Assembly: GCA_964416175.1 (NCBI GenBank)
Contig: CAYQDF010000021.1
Location: 1-36,609, forward strand
From: CAYQDF01 sp964416175
GTDB taxonomy: Bacteria; Chloroflexota; Anaerolineae; Anaerolineales; UBA4823
Reading direction: 5' to 3'
DNA length: 36,609 nucleotides
Part shown: piece by piece, positions 24,818 through 32,754 of the stretch
How positions within the stretch are numbered: the first letter of the stretch is position 1
Layout: each line of letters opens with the position of its first letter
Notes under the pieces: model-generated
Told to the model about the DNA's origin: nothing
What the model saw: only the letters and a program-made list of their open reading frames with translations
Database searches by the model: none
Program-made: the position numbers and the translations under genes

Positions 24818-24921
24818 AAATACCCCCATTTCTTACGACCTCTAGTATAATTCTTAAACAAGAACAGATATTCTGATTTCGCCTGTGCTGTTCCGGGAGC
24901 AGGTCAACTCTGAATCACAAC

Positions 24922-26190
24922 ATGAAGCGGATCTCCACCGGGCAGTTAAGATTCAATTACATCGTGAATGTCCTGGACGGCAGCTTTTTCGGGGCCGCGC
25001 TGGGGTTCGCCTCATTTGTTACGGTGATCCCCCTCTTTGTCAGCAATTTCACAGACTCCGCCACGCTGATCGGACTGATCCCGGCTATCCACACCGTGGG
25101 CTGGCAGTTACCTCAAGTCATCACGGCCTCGAAGGTCACCCGGCTTTCGCGTATTAAGCCGATGGTTTTGTTCATGACTGTCCAGGAAAGGTTGCCCTTT
25201 TTAGGGTTGGCAGTCCTGGCCTGGTTTTCACCGCACATGAGCGCGAAAGCAGTCTTGATCCTGACTTACCTGCTGCTCGTATGGCAGGGGTTCGGGGGAG
25301 GGCTAACCGCCACAGCGTGGCAGTCCTTGATCGCCAAGATCATCCCAATCCGGCTGCTGGGGACCTTCTACGGGGTGCAGTCTGCGGCGGGGAATCTCCT
25401 GGCCAGCATCGGTTCCGTAATGGCCGGCCTGATCTTGATGGCAAACACATCCCCGCTGGATTTTACCCTCTGCTTCTTCTTCGCTGGCCTCTGTATGCTC
25501 ATCTCGCTCGCCTTTCTCGCCTCAACCAGGGAAGAAAGGGCGAAAATCGAAATAGACCGAACCAAAGCCGGGAGCTACCAGGAGCACCTTAAGTCCATCC
25601 TCAAAGAGGATCGGAATTTCCGGTGGTTCATCCTGGCGCGTATGGCTGCCCAGTTCTCGACCATGGGTTTTGCATTCTACACAGTCTATGCCGTGCGAGA
25701 ATTCGGAATCCCGGAGTTCATCGCCGGGATTCTCACCGGCCTGTTGATGGGAGCACAGGTCACGGCAAACCCTGTCCTCGGTTGGTTGGGAGACCGGCGC
25801 GGCCATTTGAGAGCTTTCCAGCTGGGGATCGTGGCGGCAACGATCAGCACACTGCTCGCCTGGATAACAAATGGTGTGCAATGGTTCTACCCGATCTTCA
25901 TCCTGGCCGGCATCGCTAATGTCGCAGGCTGGACGGCACCAATGGCGATGACTGTGGATTTCAGCCGGAATTCCGATCTGCCAGCATATATCGGGCTTGC
26001 CAACACGCTGATTGCACCAAGCAGCTTTCTCGCTCCAATCATCGGTGGCTGGCTCGCAGACCTGGCGGGATTTAAGATGACATTTTTCGCTTCATCCCTG
26101 ACGGGTGTCATCACCCTGTTGATCCTCTACTTTGGCGTCTCGGATCCCCGAAATTCTCTCGAGGTAGAATCAGATAATCCTGTGTGTTGA
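24922..26190 (+). CDS. MFS transporter in the glycerol-3-phosphate locus
   Basis: A 422-residue carrier with 12 hydrophobic segments. The N-terminus (RFNYIVNVLDGSFFGAALGFASF) and the segment LTATAWQSLIAKIIP-IRLLGTFYG resemble a group of uncharacterised MFS proteins common in environmental bacteria. The central linker (REERAKIEIDRTKAGSYQEHLKSILKEDRNF; written here only to mark residues about 206-236) is charged. It lies between glpC and the DUF4062-like gene, so glycerol, glycerophosphodiesters or lipid-derived compounds are possible substrates (inference). It does not look like GlpT or GlpF. The spacing of 150 bases after glpC suggests its own promoter. Confidence 0.8.
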   Translation: MKRISTGQLRFNYIVNVLDGSFFGAALGFASFVTVIPLFVSNFTDSATLIGLIPAIHTVGWQLPQVITASKVTRLSRIKPMVLFMTVQERLPFLGLAVLAWFSPHMSAKAVLILTYLLLVWQGFGGGLTATAWQSLIAKIIPIRLLGTFYGVQSAAGNLLASIGSVMAGLILMANTSPLDFTLCFFFAGLCMLISLAFLASTREERAKIEIDRTKAGSYQEHLKSILKEDRNFRWFILARMAAQFSTMGFAFYTVYAVREFGIPEFIAGILTGLLMGAQVTANPVLGWLGDRRGHLRAFQLGIVAATISTLLAWITNGVQWFYPIFILAGIANVAGWTAPMAMTVDFSRNSDLPAYIGLANTLIAPSSFLAPIIGGWLADLAGFKMTFFASSLTGVITLLILYFGVSDPRNSLEVESDNPVC

Positions 26191-26209
26191 AACCTTCTCA
26201 GGTCTTGCA

Positions 26210-26833
26210 ATGGTCGATCAGATTGTCTTCTATATTTCAGCCGCAAAAGATGTGGAGGCAGAGCGAGAGGTCTTAGCTCGCCTCACGACCGAAATCCCCG
26301 TGACATTGGTCTGGAGGATTTTTCAATCCCCGATCAGAGGAGAACGCCTCGAACCAGCTTCTGTAATCAGCGCTGACGTTCACGTACTCATCCTTGGGAC
26401 TGACATTCGCGCGCCTATTGGAGTTGAATGGATGCTCTCCAGAAAATCTGGGCGGAGGATTTATCCCTTCGCGAAATCCACTGTCCTTCGAACACCTGCT
26501 GCGGAGGAATTCATCCGATTAGTCAGGACCAGTGAAGAGTGGTTACCATACAAAGATCCCCAGGATTTACGGCTGACTGTGATGAAGTTGTTGGCAGATC
26601 ACCTTATCAAAAATGCAGCGCATTACGCACTGCGACCCGGCGAATATGAAAGGCTGATCGAGTGGAGGCAGGAATTGGAAGAGAAAAAGGCGGAACCGGA
26701 AGAGGTTATCCAGCGCGAAGCTGGCGCCAGCAGTGTGATTTTCTCTCGAGAGCGGTATGTTCCCTCCCAGGGAATACTTCTTGGCAGGTCAGAGGTTCCT
26801 GAGAAGCCCGCGAAAGAAGATGAAAAACAATGA
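26210..26833 (+). CDS. DUF4062-like protein
   Basis: A 207-residue protein whose N-terminal 130 residues resemble DUF4062. It opens with IVFYISAAKDVEAEREVL, like the family's (V/F)(F/V)ISST..D(M/L)..ER..L. RGERLEPASVISADVHVLILGTDIRAPIGVEW corresponds to the D-V-x-V-L-L-G-x-R segment, and EEFIRLV...VMKLLADHL follows. The C-terminal 65 residues are charged and probably a coiled or flexible tail. DUF4062 is usually joined to NTPase or effector domains; here it stands alone. The stop overlaps the next gene's ATG (ATGA), so the two are translationally coupled. It might bind a nucleotide or protein partner, but the role is unknown. The family match is from pattern and moderately sure. Confidence 0.6.
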   Translation: MVDQIVFYISAAKDVEAEREVLARLTTEIPVTLVWRIFQSPIRGERLEPASVISADVHVLILGTDIRAPIGVEWMLSRKSGRRIYPFAKSTVLRTPAAEEFIRLVRTSEEWLPYKDPQDLRLTVMKLLADHLIKNAAHYALRPGEYERLIEWRQELEEKKAEPEEVIQREAGASSVIFSRERYVPSQGILLGRSEVPEKPAKEDEKQ

Positions 26834-28455
26834 TAAGACGCTGGAATGGTTGGGGGCGGGAAGACTGCGAGTATCCCCTCTCGCAGCTTGCAATCGAGTA
26901 CCTGGAGGCACAACTCGGGCGAGGCTGCCTCGCGGAGGATGCAAAACTCTCACAGATGATTGCACTGGTACCACCCTCCCGCCTTCCCCCCCACGAACAG
27001 GTGATCACAGAAGGAGAGGAGAGGGTCCGGCACGCACGCGGTCAATCCTTACCGGACTGGATCTCGCTGCGGTGCGGGAGGATAGCAACTTTCCCCGATG
27101 GCATTGCTTACCCGCAGACAGACCAGGAAGTTGCAAAAATAATTGACTATGCGAAACAGCACGGGGTTGTTCTTATCCCTTATGGTGGAGGCACCAGCGT
27201 CTTGGGCCACATCAACCCTCCCGGCGGTGAAATGCCCTGCCTGACACTCGATATGTCCCGGTTGAATCGCCAGATCGAACTGGATTCAAGCAACCTGCTG
27301 GCGACGTTCGAGGCGGGGGTGCGCGGCCTGGATTTAGAAGTTGAACTCCATAAGCAGGGATTTACTTTCGGGCACTATCCGCAATCCTTCGAATTTTCCA
27401 CGCTGGGGGGTTGGATTGCAACGCGCTCCTGTGGGCAGCAATCGTATTATTATGGCCGAATCGAGGATAATTTTCTCGGCGGTAAAATCTTTTCGCCATC
27501 CGGATGCCTCGAACTTAATCCTTACCCCGCGAGCGCCGCGGGTCCCGACCTGAGGCAGCTGGTGTTGGGGTCAGAAGGGCGCTTTGGCGTGATCACGCAA
27601 GCCACAATTCGCATCAGGCCAATGCCAGAATCTGAAGGATTCTTCGCCCTCATCTTTCATGACTGGAATTTGGGGATTGATGCTGTCCGGTCGCTCGCCC
27701 AGCAGCGCGTCGGGGTTTCCATGCTCAGGCTGCTCGATCCTGTGGAAACTGAGGTTACTTTTTACATTTCTGGAAAGGACAGACTGGCATCCCTGGGACA
27801 GCGTGGTTTAACTCTGGCAGGGTATCCTCGAGGGCGCTGCCTGCTAATCTTCAGCGTCACCGGTGAAAGGCGCCAGGTGCGAGCAGCTCGCAGGGCAACG
27901 ATCCGAATCTGTCGAGAATACGGAGGGCTGTACCTGGGAAGTGTGATAGGCAAAATCTGGAAGAAGTCCAGGTTCTTGACGCCATACCTGCGGAATTCAC
28001 TCTGGGAGGCCGGTTATGCACTGGACACTCTGGAAACTGCTTTACCATGGACGACTGTGATCGCTGCGAGTACCGCTGTGAAACAGGCGATCAGTGAAGC
28101 AGGTGAAGGTTCTGGATCGAGAGTTCTTGTCTTTTCCCATGTCTCCCATGTGTACCCTACCGGAGCAAGCCTTTATTTCACTTATTTATTCCCCCGGTCA
28201 CCGGACCCAGACCAGATGCTGGAACACTGGAGTCGAATGAAGGATGCGGCGAGCCGGACCATCCAGATCTGTGGGGGAACCATCAGCCACCAGCATGGAA
28301 TCGGAAAGGACCATCTTCCATTCCTGGAACAGGAAAAGGGGGTTCTGGGGATCCGGATCCTCGCCAGCATTGCCCGGTCGGTAGATCCACAAGGCAACTT
28401 AAATCCAGGGGTGTTGGTCCCCGACAGTACGGATGCCGAGGGGCAGGAGGGCTGA
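26830..28455 (+). CDS. agpS: Alkyl-dihydroxyacetonephosphate-synthase-like FAD enzyme (AgpS family)
   Basis: AGPS swaps the acyl group of acyl-DHAP for a fatty alcohol, forming an ether bond. The 541-residue protein has the AGPS lead (NGWGREDCEYPLSQLAIEYLE), the FAD loop PYGGGTSVLGH (117-127), FGHYPQSFEFSTLGGWIATR, the GPDLRQLVLGSEGRFGVITQAT core, and MLRLLD with R300, matching the conserved AGPS arginine. The C-terminal SHQHGIGKDH (H487, Q488, H489) matches the HHH motif with the middle His replaced by Gln. Simpler GlcD-type oxidases lack the N-terminal lead. It is coupled to the DUF4062-like gene and followed seven bases later by glpD. True AGPS activity is inferred. Confidence 0.8.
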   Translation: MIRRWNGWGREDCEYPLSQLAIEYLEAQLGRGCLAEDAKLSQMIALVPPSRLPPHEQVITEGEERVRHARGQSLPDWISLRCGRIATFPDGIAYPQTDQEVAKIIDYAKQHGVVLIPYGGGTSVLGHINPPGGEMPCLTLDMSRLNRQIELDSSNLLATFEAGVRGLDLEVELHKQGFTFGHYPQSFEFSTLGGWIATRSCGQQSYYYGRIEDNFLGGKIFSPSGCLELNPYPASAAGPDLRQLVLGSEGRFGVITQATIRIRPMPESEGFFALIFHDWNLGIDAVRSLAQQRVGVSMLRLLDPVETEVTFYISGKDRLASLGQRGLTLAGYPRGRCLLIFSVTGERRQVRAARRATIRICREYGGLYLGSVIGKIWKKSRFLTPYLRNSLWEAGYALDTLETALPWTTVIAASTAVKQAISEAGEGSGSRVLVFSHVSHVYPTGASLYFTYLFPRSPDPDQMLEHWSRMKDAASRTIQICGGTISHQHGIGKDHLPFLEQEKGVLGIRILASIARSVDPQGNLNPGVLVPDSTDAEGQEG

Positions 28456-28462
28456 CAGGCGC

Positions 28463-30067
28463 ATGTGGACAAAAGGTTGGCGGGATGAGATCTGGTCCGG
28501 ACTCGATCAGGTATGGGATCTGATCGTGATCGGGGGTGGAATCACCGGAGCAGGGATCTTCAAAGAAGCCACTCGCGCCGGTCTGAAGACTCTATTAGTT
28601 GAGGCGAATGACTTCGCAGCCGGTACGTCAAGCCGGTCCTCGAAACTGGTGCATGGAGGATTTCGCTACCTGAAAAACGCTCAAATCAAGATGACCTTCG
28701 ATTCTGTTCGCGAGCGAGAACGACTGCTCCGCGAAGGTCGCGGGTTGATCAACCCTCTCGGGTTCGTCATTGCCTGCAACCGGAGCGATCCCATCCCTGC
28801 GTGGTTGTTTGGGATCGGTCTGTCCCTGTACGATCTTCTGGCGATCCGGTGGAACCATCGTTATTACGACAAAGCCGGGATCAAGGCATTGTGCCCTGAG
28901 CTGGAAATGCCCGGACTGACGGGTGGCTACCGGTACATCGACGCGCTCACGGACGACGCCCGGCTGGTCCTCCGCATCATCCGGGAATCCGTCAGGAATG
29001 GCGGGATCGCACTGAACTATGCGAAGGTCGAAGGTTTCATTTTCGATCGTGCCGGGCAGGTCAGAGGGATCCAGCTTCGGGACGCTGACCCACAGGGGAA
29101 CGGCCGTTGCCTCGAAATTCAGGCAAAGATGGTTGTGAACGCGACCGGCGCCTGGGCGGATGAGCTGCGCGCCCTTCCAGGCCAGGACGGAACCGCATTG
29201 CGACCTGTCCTGCGAAGATTGCGCGGCAGCCACCTGGTGTTTCCGTGGGATCGGATCCCGCTGACCCGTGCTGTGAGTATCCTCCATCCTTCAGATCGTA
29301 GACCGGTTTTCACTTTCCCCTGGGAAGGAGTCACGATCATCGGAACCACGGACGTCGATCACTCCCACGACATCGATGAAGAGCCTTCGATCAGCATGGA
29401 AGAGATCGAGTACCTGATGAAGGCTGCGCAACATACTTTCCCAGCGCAGCAGCTGGACTTGGATGATGTACGGTCCACTTTTTCTGGTGTTCGCGCTGTG
29501 ATCAACACAGGAAAAAAAGATCCATCGAAAGAATCCCGTGAACACATAATCCTGTATGAAGATGGATTGCTCACAATAACTGGCGGTAAATTGACCACAT
29601 TCCGCCTTATGGCAGTGACGACGCTCAAATTCCTGAGAAAAAAGTGCGCCATCCGTTTTGATTTCGATCCAGATCAGCCGATCCTGGACACTCCACATCC
29701 GGATATTCTGGCGGATTTCGATGTGAACAGCGCAATGCGCCTAAGGTTGCTGGGTAGGTTTGGATCGGAGATCGGCAGCTTTGCTGAAACGGCGCGGACC
29801 GAGGAGATGGCTGCCGTACACTCCACTCCGGTTCTATGGGCAGAGTTGAGATGGGCGGCGCGCAATGAAGGTATTGTACATCTGGATGACCTGCTTCTGA
29901 GACGGGTCAGATTAGGGCTGTCCCTGCCTGGTGGGGGGCTGCCATGGATCCAGGATGTCCGTAGGATCGTCCAGCCTGAGCTGAATTGGGACGATGCGCG
30001 GTGGGAAACCGAATTATCCGCTTATGCGAAGCGCTATAAATCAAATTACTCCGTACTGATTTCATAG
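28463..30067 (+). CDS. glpD: GlpD, FAD-dependent glycerol-3-phosphate dehydrogenase
   Basis: GlpD oxidises glycerol-3-phosphate to DHAP and reduces quinone. The FAD motif LIVIGGGITGAGI is near residue 21, followed by DFAAGTSSRSSKLVHGGFRYL, the diagnostic GlpD segment. ALTDDARLVL, VVNATGAWADEL, RGSHLVF and FPWEGVTIIGTTDVD follow, with ITGGKLTTFRLMA at the end of the catalytic domain and a C-terminal domain with HSTPVLWAELRWAARNEGIVHLDDLLLRRVRLG. The start at 28463 puts the FAD motif at the usual place; AGGAGG is 12 bases upstream. An alternative ATG at 28433 would overlap the agpS end. It is a second, independent route besides GlpAB-GlpC. Confidence 0.94.
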   Translation: MWTKGWRDEIWSGLDQVWDLIVIGGGITGAGIFKEATRAGLKTLLVEANDFAAGTSSRSSKLVHGGFRYLKNAQIKMTFDSVRERERLLREGRGLINPLGFVIACNRSDPIPAWLFGIGLSLYDLLAIRWNHRYYDKAGIKALCPELEMPGLTGGYRYIDALTDDARLVLRIIRESVRNGGIALNYAKVEGFIFDRAGQVRGIQLRDADPQGNGRCLEIQAKMVVNATGAWADELRALPGQDGTALRPVLRRLRGSHLVFPWDRIPLTRAVSILHPSDRRPVFTFPWEGVTIIGTTDVDHSHDIDEEPSISMEEIEYLMKAAQHTFPAQQLDLDDVRSTFSGVRAVINTGKKDPSKESREHIILYEDGLLTITGGKLTTFRLMAVTTLKFLRKKCAIRFDFDPDQPILDTPHPDILADFDVNSAMRLRLLGRFGSEIGSFAETARTEEMAAVHSTPVLWAELRWAARNEGIVHLDDLLLRRVRLGLSLPGGGLPWIQDVRRIVQPELNWDDARWETELSAYAKRYKSNYSVLIS

Positions 30068-30101
30068 ATTCTCCCATGAATGATACTGTTCAGCTGGTGA
30101 A

Positions 30102-32723
30102 ATGACCCTTCAGAAACTGCTTGACCGCTGGCGCTCTGACCCAACAATCCAGGAAAATATTGCCGCCTGGCAGGTTATCCCTGCAAGGGCTGCAAAAGTC
30201 GTGGAAATGCCTGAAAGCATGCATCCCGCCCTGAGGCTGGCAATCGCCGTGCGCGATATCAGGACACTTTACACGCACCAGGCACGGGCATGGGAGCTCG
30301 TTCAAGCTGGGAAAAACTTTGTCGTGGTGACCGGTACTGCAAGTGGAAAAACGTACTGTTACAACCTTCCGGTCGTCAATGCGATGTTGGAAGATCAATC
30401 GGCGCACAGCCTCTATCTTTTTCCGACGAAGGCGCTTGCCCATGACCAGCTGCATGATCTGCGGACCCTGCTCGCAGACCTGGGCGGTGTAAAGCATCTC
30501 CCTCATGAAATCTCGCCTGATATTGACTATGCGAATATTAAACCTCGCCTTCGTGGATCGCCAGGCCCTCCCATTGCTGTTGCCGCATATGACGGAGATA
30601 CCCCTCCCGCCAACCGGCCTGCGATCCGGGAAAACGCACGCATCGTCCTGACAAACCCCGATATGCTCCACACCGGGATCCTCCCCCATCACACCCGCTG
30701 GGAGGCCTTCTTCCGCAATTTACGCTTCATCATCATCGATGAAATGCACACCTACCGAGGTGTATTCGGATCGCATGTCGCCAACGTGATCCGCCGCCTG
30801 AAGCGAATCGCACGCCACTACGGGTCAAATCCCCAGTTCATCCTCACCTCTGCTACAATCGCCAACCCCCTCGAGTTTGCACAAAAACTGGTCGAGGTGC
30901 CGCTCGCCCTCGTCACCGAGGATGGGTCAGTGCGGGGTGTCAGAAACTTCCTGATTTACAACCCGCCAATCATTGACCCGGACCTTGGTCTCAGGCGCAG
31001 TTCTTTCCTGGAAACTGTCCGGTTAGCGGAGGACCTCTTTGATTATAAAATCCAGTCGATCATTTTTGGCCAATCGCGCCGGGCTGTGGAGTTGATCCTC
31101 ACATATCTCAGGGAAAGGATCATCTCTTCGCCAGCGTATGAAGCACACCGGGATGGCTCTGTGATCAACAAGATCCTGCGGGGTTACCGCAGCGGCTACC
31201 TCCCTGAAACCCGGCGTGAAATTGAGCGGGGGCTGCGGGAAGAGGCCGTCAGGATAGTCGTGGCGACAAACGCCCTCGAACTGGGGATCGATATTGGACA
31301 GATGACTGCTTCGGTGCTGGTCAGCTATCCTGGGACGATCGCCTCAACCTGGCAGCAGGCCGGACGTGCGGGACGCGGGGAAAACGAATCGCTGACGATC
31401 CTTGTTGCCTCGCCCAATCCACGGGACCAATTCCTCGCCCGCCACCCGGAATACCTGTTCGATCGTTCGCCCGAACAGGCCTTGATTAACCCGGATAATC
31501 TGTTGATCCTGCTCTCCCATCTGCGGTGCGCGTTCTTCGAACTGCCCTTCGGTTCCAACGAAATCTTTGGAAATTTATCCGTGGACGATTTTCAGGAGCT
31601 CGTTGATTTTCTGGAGATGGAAGGGACCGTTCACAGATCCAATGACAGGGTCTTCTGGATGTCCGAGAATTATCCTGCAGACCAGATCCCGCTGCGTACA
31701 GCTTCGCCGAAGCGCGTGCTCCTTCAGATTAATCACGGACAAAAACCCACAACAATTGGCGAAGTTGACTTCGAAAGCGCGCCTTGGATGGTCCACCCGG
31801 AAGCAGTCTACCTGCATGAAACGGAGACGTACCTCGTCGAATCACTCGATCTCGACCGGGGTGTGGCGAAGCTTTCACAGGCAAGCGTCGACTATTACAC
31901 GGTGCCCATCATTGATACGAAAGTGGATCTTGTCGAACTGATAGAGGTTCAAGACGTCCCCGGCGGAACGAAATTCTTCGGGGATATCACCGTCACGAAC
32001 AGGGTGAAAGGGTACAAACGCAAACGATGGGTGTCCCACGAAGCTGTGGGTTCCGGTGACCTCGATCTTCCCCCCTCGATCCTGAATACTGCCGGTTATT
32101 GGATCCGAATCTCCCGGGCAGCGGTGTCACAATTGCGGGATTCTGGTTTGTGGCTTAACGATCCGAACCGATACGGGTCAGGCTGGCTCCGAACACGGGA
32201 ACTTACCAGAGCCAGGGACAATTACCGGTGCCAGGTCTGCGGGGTTAGCGAACAAGGTCAAGCCCACCATGTTCACCATAAGCGACCATTTCGAGAGTTC
32301 GACTCCCCTGATGAAGCGAACCAGCTGGCGAATCTGATCACGGTGTGCCCTTCATGCCACCAGAAAATTGAGCAGTCAGCTCGAATGCGAAGCGGTCTTG
32401 CCGGACTGGCTTACGTACTGGGTAACCTGGCCCCGTTTTACCTGATGTGTGATTCACGTGACCTCAGCGTTTTTTCCGATCCTAAGGCTGAATTGGTTGA
32501 TGGAGAACCGGCAGTTGTGCTGTTCGAGACCATTCCGTCTGGAATCGGCTTCAGCGCAAGGCTCTTCGAAATTCATGACGAGCTGATCTCAGGTGGGTAT
32601 GATCTGGTGGTAAACTGCAGTTGCACGGATGGCTGCCCTTCTTGTGTGGGACCAGCAGGAGAAACAGGTATTGGCGGAAAAGATGCCGCTTTGGCTATCC
32701 TTGAAATCCTTCGGGGAAAGTGA
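30102..32723 (+). CDS. mrfA: MrfA-type DNA helicase with inserted HNH domain
   Basis: This is a superfamily 2 helicase of the MrfA/Hrq1 group, which in Bacillus subtilis works with MrfB to remove mitomycin adducts. Motifs: VVVTGTASGKT (Walker A), FPTKALAHDQ, IIIDEMHTYRG (motif II), LTSATIANP (III), and NALELGIDIG and QQAGRAGRG at the C-terminal RecA lobe. The C-terminal zinc site has C839, C841, C845 and C848 (CSCTDGCPSC). Between the helicase and this site lies an HNH-like zinc domain (residues about 700-760: CQVC, HHVHHKRPF, N-L-I-T-V, CPSC with C710/C713 and C749/C752), which typical MrfA lacks. The protein is 873 residues against 749 in B. subtilis. Confidence 0.92.
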   Translation: MTLQKLLDRWRSDPTIQENIAAWQVIPARAAKVVEMPESMHPALRLAIAVRDIRTLYTHQARAWELVQAGKNFVVVTGTASGKTYCYNLPVVNAMLEDQSAHSLYLFPTKALAHDQLHDLRTLLADLGGVKHLPHEISPDIDYANIKPRLRGSPGPPIAVAAYDGDTPPANRPAIRENARIVLTNPDMLHTGILPHHTRWEAFFRNLRFIIIDEMHTYRGVFGSHVANVIRRLKRIARHYGSNPQFILTSATIANPLEFAQKLVEVPLALVTEDGSVRGVRNFLIYNPPIIDPDLGLRRSSFLETVRLAEDLFDYKIQSIIFGQSRRAVELILTYLRERIISSPAYEAHRDGSVINKILRGYRSGYLPETRREIERGLREEAVRIVVATNALELGIDIGQMTASVLVSYPGTIASTWQQAGRAGRGENESLTILVASPNPRDQFLARHPEYLFDRSPEQALINPDNLLILLSHLRCAFFELPFGSNEIFGNLSVDDFQELVDFLEMEGTVHRSNDRVFWMSENYPADQIPLRTASPKRVLLQINHGQKPTTIGEVDFESAPWMVHPEAVYLHETETYLVESLDLDRGVAKLSQASVDYYTVPIIDTKVDLVELIEVQDVPGGTKFFGDITVTNRVKGYKRKRWVSHEAVGSGDLDLPPSILNTAGYWIRISRAAVSQLRDSGLWLNDPNRYGSGWLRTRELTRARDNYRCQVCGVSEQGQAHHVHHKRPFREFDSPDEANQLANLITVCPSCHQKIEQSARMRSGLAGLAYVLGNLAPFYLMCDSRDLSVFSDPKAELVDGEPAVVLFETIPSGIGFSARLFEIHDELISGGYDLVVNCSCTDGCPSCVGPAGETGIGGKDAALAILEILRGK

Positions 32724-32732
32724 TCTTTCCCC
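32713..32732 (+). terminator. Perfect hairpin over the mrfA stop codon
   Basis: GGGGAAAG (32713-32720) and CTTTCCCC (32725-32732) form a perfect 8-bp stem with a TGAT loop that contains the mrfA stop codon. TGTTTG follows. It could partly terminate transcription, or slow ribosome release, before mrfB, which begins 22 bases later. Confidence 0.45.
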
Positions 32733-32754
32733 TGTTTGACGAAACGGTTTTGCG

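Noticed and set aside
26210..26833. A DUF4062-type antiphage defence system
   Set aside because: There is no NTPase, TIR or other effector domain in this protein or its neighbours; the neighbours are glycerol-phosphate enzymes.
30068..30101. LexA-type box before mrfA (TGAATGATACTGTTCA)
   Set aside because: Only the outer four bases are symmetric; the inner positions do not match.
28628..30692. Minus-strand open frames 28628-29287 and 30090-30692
   Set aside because: They are antisense to glpD and mrfA and have random-looking translations.
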